A stretch of DNA of 29,501 bases from a virus, in the IMG/VR virus record IMGVR_UViG_3300032050_000593, positions 1-29,501 of that record; one strand, 5' to 3'. Shown in pieces: positions 1-6,257 of the stretch. The notes beneath the pieces were generated by a model. That model saw only the letters and a list, made by a program, of their open reading frames with translations. It was not told where the DNA came from and ran no database searches. The translations under genes and the position numbers were made by a program. Numbering within the stretch: the stretch's first letter is position 1; each line of letters opens with the position of its first letter.

Positions 1-8
1 AGTATAAT

Positions 9-194
9 ATGTTAAAAACAAATGTGGTTTCAGAAAGACGGTTACTGATTGCAGATGCCATGAAGGTATTTGAAGAAAAGAATGATTGGGCCTATATTGC
101 AGGATTTTATTCGTCAATCATCAAAGACCTGGCGGTGGATCGGCCAGATGATTTTCAAATGGTCCTGGCAACACTTAAACAATTAAGGAAATAA
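9..194 (+). CDS. Small hypothetical protein (61 aa)
   Basis: A soluble 61-residue protein with no membrane segment and no cysteines; I do not recognise a family. Its stop is 1 base from the next start, so it is probably the tail of a co-transcribed run of small genes entering from the left. A TATAAT string at positions 3-8 sits directly before the ATG, too close to serve this start, so that string is either chance or part of a signal cut by the window edge. Function unknown. Confidence 0.6.
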   Translation: MLKTNVVSERRLLIADAMKVFEEKNDWAYIAGFYSSIIKDLAVDRPDDFQMVLATLKQLRK

Positions 195-195
195 A

Positions 196-411
196 ATGAA
201 ATTACCTTTTAAAGATTTGTTTGTTGGTACGGAAGCAGAAATGATTACAAACCCATTTTCAGGTGAATCTTGCTTACTTTCACCTGAAGCCGTTGCGGTT
301 TATGATACAATCCGTGGATGCGAATTGTTTGGTGACTATGCCGGTGTTCGCAAAGGCCTGGACTGGTTTCGGCAACACTACCCTGCTGAATATATGGTTT
401 TATTGGATTGA
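196..411 (+). CDS. Conserved small phage protein (71 aa)
   Basis: The N-terminus MKLPFKDLFVGTEAEM followed by SGESC resembles a small protein I remember from T4-like cyanophages, with no known function. An AAGGAAAT ribosome site precedes the ATG. It is acidic and soluble with no transmembrane segment. It sits in the left-hand run of small genes. The reading frames that overlap it on both strands are shadows. Confidence 0.7.
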   Translation: MKLPFKDLFVGTEAEMITNPFSGESCLLSPEAVAVYDTIRGCELFGDYAGVRKGLDWFRQHYPAEYMVLLD

Positions 412-424
412 AAAGAATAAAATT

Positions 425-586
425 ATGGATAAAATTGAAGAAATGAATAAGGTTGTTGAGAGCATGATTTACCTCTGCGAAATTCGTGGTCAGCTGGATG
501 AGGCGAGCAATGCAAAGACGGAAAAGCGCCTTGAGCAATTGGAGAGACGGTATGCGGAGTTGCAAAAGACGGTAGTGCCTGCATGA
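425..586 (+). CDS. Small coiled-coil protein (53 aa)
   Basis: I start this gene at the ATG at 425, not at the upstream in-frame start at 263, which would overlap the preceding gene by about 150 bases. The product is highly charged and heptad-like (KIEEMNKVV, KRLEQLERRYAELQK), so a coiled coil is likely. Its stop overlaps the next start (ATGA). Function unknown. Confidence 0.6.
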   Translation: MDKIEEMNKVVESMIYLCEIRGQLDEASNAKTEKRLEQLERRYAELQKTVVPA

Positions 587-738
587 CCTATTTTTTGTTA
601 TTGATCAATGTATTCTTTGTCTGGTTCTTTTGGCGAAGTGCAGGTCTGGCCTTTGAAGAAGGTCGCAATGGTTCTGCCTACATTGATCTAACTTTATCGG
701 CTATGAATTTTGCTTTAATCATGAATGCTATACTATGA
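583..738 (+). CDS. Single-pass membrane microprotein (51 aa)
   Basis: The start overlaps the previous stop as ATGA and the end overlaps the next start. Residues 2-16 (TYFLLLINVFFVWFF) form a clear transmembrane segment and the rest is a short polar tail with a second hydrophobic patch. The translational coupling on both sides is the main support for a real gene. No family recognised. Confidence 0.6.
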   Translation: MTYFLLLINVFFVWFFWRSAGLAFEEGRNGSAYIDLTLSAMNFALIMNAIL

Positions 739-911
739 CAAACGACAATATCGAAACACGGCGGCAATATGCAAGAGCTTACTGGAACCTACCAATTGCT
801 TTTGTAGAAATTGATTTAGATGTATTAGAGATTTTGACCAATACAATGAAATCAGATGAAATGATGCTTGCAAGAAAACTTATGGATGAAAAGGTGCCTG
901 TATGGAAATAA
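735..911 (+). CDS. Small hypothetical protein (58 aa)
   Basis: The ATG at 735 overlaps the previous stop (ATGA), and the stop lies 10 bases inside the next gene. The product (MTNDNIETRRQYARAYWN...) is soluble, acidic in its second half and lacks recognisable motifs. It fits the coupled chain of tiny genes between 0.4 and 1.4 kb. Confidence 0.55.
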   Translation: MTNDNIETRRQYARAYWNLPIAFVEIDLDVLEILTNTMKSDEMMLARKLMDEKVPVWK

Positions 912-1156
912 TTGAATTTACAAAGCGTTGGCTTGTGATGGAAGTTGCCAATGTATTTAAATGGGTTGCAACTGCGGTAACATTGGCAGGCGCTATTTGT
1001 ACGGCCTTGACAATCGACCCTTTGAATGTTATACTACTGAATATAGGTTCGGCATTGTTTCTGGTATGGGGTGTTCTCATCAAAGACAAGGCCATGATTC
1101 TTGTAAACTCTGGCCTCTTGGCAATTTATGCATTTGGCATGTTTATAAGGTTATGA
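902..1156 (+). CDS. Small polytopic membrane protein (84 aa)
   Basis: After a short charged N-terminus the protein has three hydrophobic stretches at about residues 17-37, 41-60 and 64-83, so it probably spans the inner membrane two or three times. Length and topology recall small phage membrane proteins and, more distantly, half-transporter folds, but no diagnostic motif is visible and I assign no function. It overlaps its neighbours by 10 and 4 bases. Confidence 0.65.
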   Translation: MEIIEFTKRWLVMEVANVFKWVATAVTLAGAICTALTIDPLNVILLNIGSALFLVWGVLIKDKAMILVNSGLLAIYAFGMFIRL

Positions 1157-1287
1157 AAGTTCCTTTTTGGCAAAACATTAAGTACCAGCGATTCTTTCGT
1201 TGGTACTTTTCTTTTACTTTACTTGAATGGGTGATACTATGTTGGTTGTTCTACAAGTTGATGTTCCTCGCCGTAACTTTCTGGTAA
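1153..1287 (+). CDS. Membrane microprotein (44 aa)
   Basis: The ATG at 1153 overlaps the previous stop by 4 bases. The product has a basic aromatic N-terminus (MKVPFWQNIKYQRFFRWYF) and one transmembrane segment at about residues 20-43. Its last 49 bases also lie inside the next reading frame, so one of the two may be wrong. A longer in-frame start at 961 is rejected because it would lie across the well-supported membrane gene. Confidence 0.45.
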   Translation: MKVPFWQNIKYQRFFRWYFSFTLLEWVILCWLFYKLMFLAVTFW

Positions 1288-1394
1288 AGGATCTACGCAG
1301 CTCTAAATACAGGATGCGTGTTGCAAAGTCGAAGAAAATTTATGATCGTGCAGCACAGAAATCCCGTAGTCTAAAGGAGCGTTATGCTGAATGA
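1239..1394 (+). CDS. Small basic hypothetical protein (51 aa)
   Basis: This frame is open from 1239 and its stop overlaps the next start (ATGCTGAATGA). The product is rich in Arg and Lys (NFLVKDLRSSKYRMRVAKSKK), which suggests nucleic acid binding, but that is only inference. It fills what would otherwise be a gap of about 100 bases. No good ribosome site precedes the ATG, so it may depend on coupling to the gene it overlaps. Confidence 0.45.
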   Translation: MLVVLQVDVPRRNFLVKDLRSSKYRMRVAKSKKIYDRAAQKSRSLKERYAE

Positions 1395-1779
1395 TAAACC
1401 ACCGCAAAATTATGATGGTTTTTATTTCTTGCCAGGCCGTAGTGAGATAGAAAGTTTTAGTCTAGCATTCTTTAATCTAAAAGGTGAATTTGAAAATGGA
1501 AAACCGGTTAATGGAACTGATCTTGGTGATATGTATCATGTCGCCTTTTTTAAGCGTGATGCAAATGGCAACCCAGCATTTGATGATGCTTTTGAAGCAA
1601 TCTTTCGAGACCCTACAGTTTATGTCGAAGGTTTAGAAGGTGCGGAGATTTACGGCTGTATCGTAAGAAAGACAGACAAATCTGAAAAATGGTTTGCCGA
1701 GTATTTGGAAAAAACAAAAGGCGCATTGATGCTCAAGAAATTAATTAATGTTGCCAAATCAATTGCAGAAACAAAATGA
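1384..1779 (+). CDS. Hypothetical protein (131 aa)
   Basis: A good AAAGGAGC ribosome site precedes the ATG. The protein is soluble and acidic, with a hydrophobic core pattern that suggests a compact mixed alpha/beta domain, and it ends with a Lys-rich helix. No catalytic motif is visible and I recognise no family. It lies between the tiny-gene run and the Api92-like gene. Confidence 0.65.
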   Translation: MLNDKPPQNYDGFYFLPGRSEIESFSLAFFNLKGEFENGKPVNGTDLGDMYHVAFFKRDANGNPAFDDAFEAIFRDPTVYVEGLEGAEIYGCIVRKTDKSEKWFAEYLEKTKGALMLKKLINVAKSIAETK

Positions 1780-1795
1780 AGAAAGTGAGTATATT

Positions 1796-2383
1796 ATGCC
1801 TAACTGGTGCAGCAATACATTTGAGCTTATAGGTCCAAAAGAAAAAATACAGGAATTTGAAAAGTTCCTCGATGACAACAACGGCAAAGATTGGTTTAAT
1901 TTCTTTGCGCCATGTCCCGATGAATTAAAAAATGTTGGTGATGTAAACTTTCATCAAGAGCCCAATGAAAAACTTATAGAAAAATACGGTTATGCCGATT
2001 GGTATTCGTTTGGTATTGGCGAATGGGGTTGCAAATGGAATTGTGATGCTCAAGATTGGCAGGTAGATGAACATGCCGACTTTTTAATCATTAAATTCTG
2101 GTTTGATTCACCATGGGGTCCTCCCACCGAGTTATATCAAAACATTTACAACAACAAATACGGCGAAGATTACAATGTTTTCGCTGAATGGCATGAAGAA
2201 GGCATGGCATTTGTTGGCCGATTTGAAGATGGCGAAGTTGAAAACTATGAATATACTGATTTAGATTCGCTTGATTTCATTCCTGATGAATTATTAGAGA
2301 ATTGGAACATACGTGAAATGTTGGAAGATCGTGCCGAATGGGAAGATGAAGATGAGGATGAAGAAATTGAAGATGCCAAGTAA
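1796..2383 (+). CDS. Api92-like / DUF1281 ferredoxin-fold protein (195 aa)
   Basis: The start MPNWCSNTFELIGP is the hallmark opening of the Api92-like (DUF1281, YubB-type ferredoxin-fold) family, which is spread over phages and plasmids; no biochemical role is established that I know of. I choose the ATG at 1796 because the family begins at MPNWCSN and GAAAGTGAG stands upstream; the longer start at 1748 adds 16 unrelated residues. Aromatic residues are dense at about 75-110 (EWGCKWNCDAQDW, FWFDSPWGPP), typical of the family. The C-terminus is a run of Glu and Asp. It overlaps the next gene by 11 bases. Confidence 0.8.
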   Translation: MPNWCSNTFELIGPKEKIQEFEKFLDDNNGKDWFNFFAPCPDELKNVGDVNFHQEPNEKLIEKYGYADWYSFGIGEWGCKWNCDAQDWQVDEHADFLIIKFWFDSPWGPPTELYQNIYNNKYGEDYNVFAEWHEEGMAFVGRFEDGEVENYEYTDLDSLDFIPDELLENWNIREMLEDRAEWEDEDEDEEIEDAK

Positions 2384-2645
2384 AATTGATACGCCGGAAG
2401 GCAGAAAATGGCTTCGAGAAATGCTTCAATCACAAAAAATTGAAGTTTTCTTTACGAAAAAAGACGGAACTGAGCGAAAAATGTTGTGTACGCTCGAAGA
2501 AAATAAAATTCCTAAAGAAAAATTGCCAAAAAACAGCGGAAAATCACAATCAGATGAGGCTCTTGCTGTTTTTGATGTTGAAAAAAATGATTGGCGCAGT
2601 TTCCGTTGGGATTCTGTGACAAAAATTCAATTAAGTATTGAATAA
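2373..2645 (+). CDS. SH3 beta-barrel (DUF2693/WYL-like) phage protein (90 aa)
   Basis: The pattern DTPEGRKWLREML, then FTKKDGTERKMLCTL, then AVFDVEKNDWRSFRWDSV is that of a small protein common in T4-like phages and described as an SH3 beta-barrel-fold or DUF2693 protein; its role is unknown. The start at 2373 matches the family N-terminus; the longer start at 2313 would add residues read from the overlapping Api92-like gene. Good length match to the family (about 80-100 aa). Confidence 0.8.
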   Translation: MPSKIDTPEGRKWLREMLQSQKIEVFFTKKDGTERKMLCTLEENKIPKEKLPKNSGKSQSDEALAVFDVEKNDWRSFRWDSVTKIQLSIE

Positions 2646-2653
2646 TTTGACAA

Positions 2654-3037
2654 ATGCCTAAAAAATACTTTGATATTATCAATATAAATCTTACAAGTGC
2701 AAGAACTGATGAAGAAATTGCAGATGTTCCTTGTGGCACATGCTCTTTGTGTTGCCAACGATTGACACCATTTCTTACGGTCGAAGAATTTCAATCAGGT
2801 AAATATCCAATAAGTCTGATTAATCCAGATCCGAACGATTTAAAAATAAATCCAAATGTTGGACCTACAATTGCGATGTTCAAAGGTCCTACAGGTGGAT
2901 GCGGAATGTTTATTGATGGCAAGTGTTCAATCTATGAAATACGGCCAATTGCGTGCCGGCAATTCGATTGTCGTAAAGGTCATCACCCATCAATACCTGA
3001 TATGACAAAAAATGATTCCCAAGTTAGTCCATCTTAG
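2654..3037 (+). CDS. YkgJ-type Cys-cluster (zinc/iron-binding) protein (127 aa)
   Basis: Eight cysteines sit in the family arrangement: Cys27-x2-Cys30-x2-Cys33-Cys34 (CGTCSLCC), Cys83 (GGCGMF), Cys91 (KCSIYEIRPIAC), Cys101 and Cys106 (RQFDC). This is the CxxCxxCC metal-binding family represented by E. coli YkgJ; members are proposed to chelate zinc or iron, possibly in redox or modification roles. The protein is complete but ends about 20 residues after the last cysteine. It overlaps the next gene by 26 bases. Confidence 0.85.
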   Translation: MPKKYFDIININLTSARTDEEIADVPCGTCSLCCQRLTPFLTVEEFQSGKYPISLINPDPNDLKINPNVGPTIAMFKGPTGGCGMFIDGKCSIYEIRPIACRQFDCRKGHHPSIPDMTKNDSQVSPS

Positions 3038-3719
3038 CTGGAAAACAAAAGATATTTTAGAGGATAATCATCCTCTGATTACCAATGGCGTTGGTCGTTT
3101 ACAACAAATGAATCCTGATTGGAAATTTGTTGTAAGCGATGATGATGACATTGAACAATACCTCAAAAACAATTTAACACCAAAGGGATATGAATTAGTT
3201 CGTAATGTTCACATCGTACAAAAGAGTGATCTATGGCGGCTGTTTAAAATCTATAATGAAGGTGGCCTTTACATTGATATAGATCGCCTCTGTAATGTTA
3301 AATTGAATGATATATTTACTGATGAAATAAAATGGATTTTACCTACGTGCCGTGATTATGATTTTTCACAAGACATAATGATGAGTGCGCCAAGCAATCC
3401 AATTTTTGCTAAGACGATTGATTTGTTTATGCAAAGAAAAATGGAAGGTTGCGAGAATACATATTTTCTTGGGTCGCAAACATATATGCACGCTATAACT
3501 ATGATGTTATGTGGTCAATTGATCAATACAAATCCAGGTATAGAAATGATGAATGATATTAGGCAAAAAATATCAGAATTAAGGTTTATAAAAACGTATC
3601 GTGAAGATCCGCCAGTTGATACCCTTGTTTATCATGGAAACGATATAGATAATTGGGAAAGTACAAAAAGAGATTTTTATGCTAAATCAAAAATTAAACA
3701 TTGGACAGGTGAGTGGTAA
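3012..3719 (+). CDS. Glycosyltransferase with DXD motif (GT32/OCH1-like, 235 aa)
   Basis: The protein opens with IPKLVHLSWKT, the usual first strand of the Gly_transf_sug (GT32-like) family, and contains KSDLWRLFKIYNEGGLYIDID at about 71-91, where Asp89-x-Asp91 is the metal and nucleotide-sugar-binding DXD motif. Such enzymes transfer a sugar from a nucleotide donor to a glycan or protein. The start lies inside the Cys-cluster gene and no strong ribosome site is visible, so translational coupling is likely. A tRNA gene starts 1 base after the stop. The acceptor is unknown; modification of host surface glycan or of virion protein are both possible. Confidence 0.85.
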   Translation: MIPKLVHLSWKTKDILEDNHPLITNGVGRLQQMNPDWKFVVSDDDDIEQYLKNNLTPKGYELVRNVHIVQKSDLWRLFKIYNEGGLYIDIDRLCNVKLNDIFTDEIKWILPTCRDYDFSQDIMMSAPSNPIFAKTIDLFMQRKMEGCENTYFLGSQTYMHAITMMLCGQLINTNPGIEMMNDIRQKISELRFIKTYREDPPVDTLVYHGNDIDNWESTKRDFYAKSKIKHWTGEW

Positions 3720-3720
3720 A

Positions 3721-3795
3721 GCCTTCAAAACATAGGTAGCGATGTACCCGCCTTGTAAGCGGGAAAGTTCGGCGCAAGTCCGGATGAGGGCACCA
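3721..3795 (+). tRNA. tRNA-Thr (TGT)
   Basis: A full cloverleaf can be drawn by hand: acceptor GCCTTCA/TGAGGGC (one G-U), D arm ACAT/ATGT with a GG-bearing 8-base loop, anticodon arm CCCGC-CTTGTAA-GCGGG, 4-base variable loop, T arm TTCGG/CCGGA, then A-CCA encoded in the DNA. The loop gives anticodon TGT, reading ACA. The T loop is CGCAAGT, without the usual T54 and T55 but with C56 and A58 kept, so automated tools may score it low. It fits exactly between two coding regions. Confidence 0.8.
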
Positions 3796-3805
3796 AATAA
3801 AAAAT

Positions 3806-4480
3806 ATGAAACCAGTAATTCTACCAAAAATTTTTCAACCATACTATTGTGAAAACTTAGTTCGTCTAGGTAAAGATAATGATGGTGGTTATCTCGTAAA
3901 TAAATCTGATATTGAAAAGTCTAAAAAGTTAATTAGCTTTGGCATTAAAGATGATTGGTCTTTTGAGGAAGATTTTATCAAAATAAATGATTGTGCGATT
4001 GATGCATATGACGGTACAATTAATGCTGATGATGAAGTAAAACTTAAAACGTTTTTTGGTGGTAATAAAATATACATTCCGAAAAATATAGGAAATAAAC
4101 AAAATCAAATTAGTTTTGATTCTACTATTTCTGAAGATTGTTTTTTGAAATGCGATATTGAAGGATCAGAATACGACATTCTAGATGACATTATAATCAA
4201 TACGAAAAAACTTACTGGAATCGTAATTGAATTTCATGACATTCAGTATTACGATCAATTTAATTTGATAACAAATTTTATAGGTAAGATAGATCAGAAA
4301 TTAGTTCATGTGCATATCAATAATTGCTCATATGCAGAATCAGATAAAGGATGTATACCTTATGTTGTCGAATTAACTTTTACATCATCACAAAATATTG
4401 AATGGAAAGAAGTAAAATTACCTCACGTTTTAGATATGCCTAATTGTGCAGAACGTGACGATTTTAGAATTATGTTTTAA
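3806..4480 (+). CDS. FkbM-like methyltransferase-fold protein (224 aa)
   Basis: The sequence RLGKDNDGGYLV (21-31), LISFGIKDDWSFEEDF (42-57) and FLKCDIEGSEYDIL (113-126) match the S-adenosylmethionine methyltransferase-like FkbM group, where the DIEGSE motif is typical. FkbM-like proteins O-methylate sugars or small molecules; the real substrate here is unknown. It lies between two tRNA genes next to a glycosyltransferase, so glycan decoration is a fair guess. It is very AT-rich with many Asn, Ile and Lys codons, which hints at recent acquisition. The start has only a weak upstream ribosome site. Confidence 0.65.
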   Translation: MKPVILPKIFQPYYCENLVRLGKDNDGGYLVNKSDIEKSKKLISFGIKDDWSFEEDFIKINDCAIDAYDGTINADDEVKLKTFFGGNKIYIPKNIGNKQNQISFDSTISEDCFLKCDIEGSEYDILDDIIINTKKLTGIVIEFHDIQYYDQFNLITNFIGKIDQKLVHVHINNCSYAESDKGCIPYVVELTFTSSQNIEWKEVKLPHVLDMPNCAERDDFRIMF

Positions 4481-4557
4481 CGGAGTTTAGCGCAGTCTGG
4501 TAGCGCATCTGCTTTGGGAGCAGAGGGTCGGGGGTTCGAATCCCTCAACTCCGACCA
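4481..4557 (+). tRNA. tRNA-Pro (TGG)
   Basis: Clean 77-base cloverleaf: acceptor CGGAGTT/AACTCCG, D arm GCGC/GCGC, anticodon arm TCTGC-TTTGGGA-GCAGA, T arm GGGGG-TTCGAAT-CCCTC, then A-CCA in the DNA. The anticodon TGG reads CCA and other CCN codons by wobble. The gene begins directly after the stop codon of the FkbM-like gene. Confidence 0.95.
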
Positions 4558-4572
4558 ATTTTAGGAGATTGT

Positions 4573-4767
4573 ATGTCTGGCAAAGGAAGTAAACCAAGGC
4601 CGTTTTCCGTTTCACAGGAACAGTTTGCGGATAATTGGGATAAAATTTTTAAGAAACAACAATGGGATCATTACAGCGATTTACCTGGACCTGAATACTA
4701 TCAAGACATTTTATCGACTGAAGATTGTGTCTTAGATGCTTTGAACAAAGACGATAAACTTTCATAG
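4573..4767 (+). CDS. Conserved small phage protein (64 aa)
   Basis: The opening MSGKGSKPRPFSVSQEQF followed by NWDKIF is a pattern I recognise from small proteins of T4-like cyanophages, with no known role. An AGGAGA ribosome site lies upstream. The final base of its stop codon is also the first base of a tRNA-like 5' half. Confidence 0.8.
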   Translation: MSGKGSKPRPFSVSQEQFADNWDKIFKKQQWDHYSDLPGPEYYQDILSTEDCVLDALNKDDKLS

Positions 4768-4811
4768 CGGTTGTGGTGGAATTGGTAGACACAAGAGACT
4801 GTCAAAATCTT
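4767..4811 (+). pseudogene. Orphan 5' half of a leucine-type tRNA
   Basis: These 45 bases have the layout of a class II (Leu-type) tRNA 5' half: a 7-base acceptor-like start GCGGTTG, TGGTGGAATTGGTAGACAC as D arm, then a degraded anticodon arm around GACTGTCAAAATC. No T arm or matching 3' acceptor strand follows; a late promoter and the HNH gene begin instead. Aligned to the intact tRNA-Leu at 5270 it shares TGTGGTGGAA, ACAC, GACT and AAAATC, so it is best read as the displaced remnant of a tRNA broken by the HNH insertion. Confidence 0.7.
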
Positions 4812-4817
4812 ATGTTT

Positions 4818-4825
4818 TATAAATA
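4818..4825 (+). promoter_or_regulatory. T4-type late promoter for the HNH gene
   Basis: A perfect TATAAATA lies 18 bases before the HNH start codon, with a strong CGGAGG ribosome site in between. This is the T4 late promoter consensus read by RNA polymerase carrying the phage sigma gp55. T4 homing endonuclease genes are known to carry their own late promoters, so the placement makes sense. Confidence 0.65.
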
Positions 4826-4843
4826 AAATGAAACGGAGGAATT

Positions 4844-5305
4844 ATGACAGACCAAGAATTTATTTCTATTACATCATCATCTTCATCTATGGCAGAAGCA
4901 TGTTCGAAAATTGGAGTTCATTTCAACACCTTTAAGAGGCGTGCAATAAAATTAAATTGTTATGTTCCGAATCAAGGTGGAAAAAACACCAAAAAAAAGT
5001 GGATGGAAAATCGTTCTATCAGTCTCAACGAAATACTAGATGGAAAACATCCACAATATCAAACCTACAAGTTGAAACATAGATTATTCAAAGAAGGAAT
5101 CAAAACGAATAGATGCGAAGAATGTGAAATAGAATGTTGGAATGGTAAAAGTATTGAATGTGAACTGGATCATATTGATGGTAATAGTAATAATCACATT
5201 TTAAGTAATTTAAGAATACTGTGTCCAAACTGCCATTCACAAACTGAAACATTTCGAGCAAAAAATATTGCGAGTGTGGTGGAACGGAATACACATTTGA
5301 CTTAA
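4844..5305 (+). CDS. HNH homing-type endonuclease (153 aa)
   Basis: The N-terminal part (about 10-40) looks like a helix-turn-helix DNA-binding segment (MAEACSKIGVHFNTFKRRA). The C-terminal half is an HNH nuclease: Cys91-x2-Cys94, then ELDHIDGN with Asp109-His110, Asn122 in SNLRIL, and Cys127-x2-Cys130-His131. The protein would nick or cut a specific DNA target and spread by homing. It has its own late promoter and ribosome site. The last 11 codons and the stop lie inside tRNA-Leu (from 5270), so gene and tRNA share DNA. This matches a mobile gene that rebuilds the tRNA it inserts into. Confidence 0.9.
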   Translation: MTDQEFISITSSSSSMAEACSKIGVHFNTFKRRAIKLNCYVPNQGGKNTKKKWMENRSISLNEILDGKHPQYQTYKLKHRLFKEGIKTNRCEECEIECWNGKSIECELDHIDGNSNNHILSNLRILCPNCHSQTETFRAKNIASVVERNTHLT

Positions 5306-5353
5306 AATCAAACGCCGAAAGGATTGAGGGTTCGAATCCCTCCACTCGCACCA
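5270..5353 (+). tRNA. tRNA-Leu (TAA)
   Basis: Complete 84-base class II tRNA: acceptor GCGAGTG/CACTCGC, D arm GTG/CAC, anticodon arm TTTGA-CTTAAAA-TCAAA giving anticodon TAA, 13-base variable region, T arm GAGGG-TTCGAAT-CCCTC, then A-CCA. It reads UUA. The first 36 bases are also the end of the HNH coding region, whose TAA stop supplies part of the anticodon loop. Confidence 0.95.
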
Positions 5354-5355
5354 AT

Positions 5356-5431
5356 CTGACCGTAGTTCAGAGGATAGAACAACAGCCTTCTAAGCTGTGG
5401 GTCGCAGGTTCGATTCCTGCCGGTCAGGCCA
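5356..5431 (+). tRNA. tRNA-Arg (TCT)
   Basis: Clean 76-base cloverleaf: acceptor CTGACCG/CGGTCAG, D arm GTTC/GAAC, anticodon arm ACAGC-CTTCTAA-GCTGT with anticodon TCT, T arm GCAGG-TTCGATT-CCTGC, then G-CCA. It reads AGA/AGG, rare codons in many hosts but natural in an AT-rich phage. It lies 2 bases after tRNA-Leu, so both are probably cut from one precursor. Confidence 0.95.
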
Positions 5432-5436
5432 AATAA

Positions 5437-5513
5437 GCACCTGTAGCTCAGTTGGTTAGAGCAGGCGACTCATAATCGCTTGGTCGGGGGTTCGAGTCCC
5501 TCCGGGTGCACCA
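5437..5513 (+). tRNA. tRNA-Ile2 (CAT, probably lysidine-modified)
   Basis: Clean 77-base cloverleaf: acceptor GCACCTG/CGGGTGC, D arm GCTC/GAGC, anticodon arm GGCGA-CTCATAA-TCGCT, T arm GGGGG-TTCGAGT-CCCTC, A-CCA. Anticodon CAT could mean Met or Ile2. The anticodon arm with its flanks matches E. coli tRNA-Ile2 (ileX) as I remember it, and differs from elongator tRNA-Met, so I call it the AUA-reading Ile tRNA whose C34 would be changed to lysidine by host TilS. Elongator Met remains possible. Confidence 0.85.
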
Positions 5514-5606
5514 TCTTCACTAAATAGACATTAGATGTTTTTTATTGGTTTTACTATTTTTCCGTGGTTTGGCTGATTGATCCCTTAGGTCACTAAAAAT
5601 GGTAAA
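5514..5606 (+). promoter_or_regulatory. Short gap with a possible late promoter (ACTAAATA at 5519)
   Basis: The 93 bases between the tRNA cluster and the next gene contain ACTAAATA at 5519-5526, a variant of the T4 late -10 box, about 80 bases before the start codon. The same octamer is found before the genes at 24780 and 28055, but it also occurs inside the GalE-like gene at about 12552, so it is weak evidence alone. No clear terminator is visible after the tRNAs. Confidence 0.35.
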
Positions 5607-6047
5607 ATGGATCCAATATCTGGTATTTCTGGTGCCGCCAAAGGCATTAGAGAACTTACAAAAGCAGGTAAAGAACTAGACGGTGCTATTGGTGAATTAA
5701 ATGAATTCACTAACCAGCCATTAAAGGAACAACACAATCTCCGTGTTGAGGCTGAACGCCGTAAAAGATTAAAACCTTTACATACCGATCAGAAAGCTTT
5801 TGCTCGCCTTGTTGAAAAGAAAAACATGGAGGCTGAGCGTGAGAAGATAAAACAAGAAGCTCTCAAGCGATATGGTAAAACTGCTTATGATGAGTTGCGT
5901 ACTATAGTTTCTCAAATCGAAAAAGAAGAAGAATTAGAGAAAAAAGCTTTTGATAAAGATGCAGATAAGTTATTAGATTTGAAATTAATGTCCGTTGCTT
6001 TTGCTGTTATAGTGACTTATATACTTCACGCAGCGGGGTTAATTTAA
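5607..6047 (+). CDS. Coiled-coil protein with C-terminal membrane anchor (146 aa)
   Basis: Residues 1-30 (MDPISGISGAAKGIRELTKAGKEL) form an amphipathic start, 45-120 are highly charged and probably coiled coil, and about 126-145 is a single transmembrane segment at the very end. I recall similar MDP(V/I)SGIS proteins in T4-like cyanophages, of unknown function. It leads a five-gene run of membrane proteins and its stop abuts the next start with no gap. Confidence 0.75.
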   Translation: MDPISGISGAAKGIRELTKAGKELDGAIGELNEFTNQPLKEQHNLRVEAERRKRLKPLHTDQKAFARLVEKKNMEAEREKIKQEALKRYGKTAYDELRTIVSQIEKEEELEKKAFDKDADKLLDLKLMSVAFAVIVTYILHAAGLI

Positions 6048-6257
6048 ATGGAATTTTCTTTAAATGGGTTGATGAATGTATTTAATTCAGCACCCTTAGT
6101 AGTAATGTCGTTAGTGGGTGTTTTTACAATTGCAGCGTTAATATACAATGCTACTGAGTATAGGACACTTCAACAAGAACAAGATAATTCATTGGTGTTA
6201 TCTATTCTAAGTGGAATGTTAATACTTGGTATGTTAATTGTAGTAACACAACTATGA
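6048..6257 (+). CDS. Small two-pass membrane protein (69 aa)
   Basis: Two hydrophobic segments at about residues 15-33 and 48-68 are separated by a polar loop (NATEYRTLQQEQDNS). It follows the preceding stop directly and overlaps the next start by 4 bases (ATGA), so it belongs to the same translational unit. The arrangement is compatible with a holin-like or envelope role, but nothing in the sequence proves that. Confidence 0.65.
   Translation: MEFSLNGLMNVFNSAPLVVMSLVGVFTIAALIYNATEYRTLQQEQDNSLVLSILSGMLILGMLIVVTQL

Noticed and set aside
245-565. Minus-strand frame of 106 codons
   Set aside because: It lies opposite two well-formed + strand genes, has no ribosome site and gives a composition unlike a real protein.
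2678-2686. TATAAATC as a late promoter
   Set aside because: It lies inside the Cys-cluster gene and the last base does not match the late consensus.
4793-4811. A tRNA-Asp (GTC) read from CTGTCAA at the orphan half
   Set aside because: The D-arm type is that of a Leu tRNA, the anticodon stem does not pair well, and no T arm or 3' acceptor strand follows.
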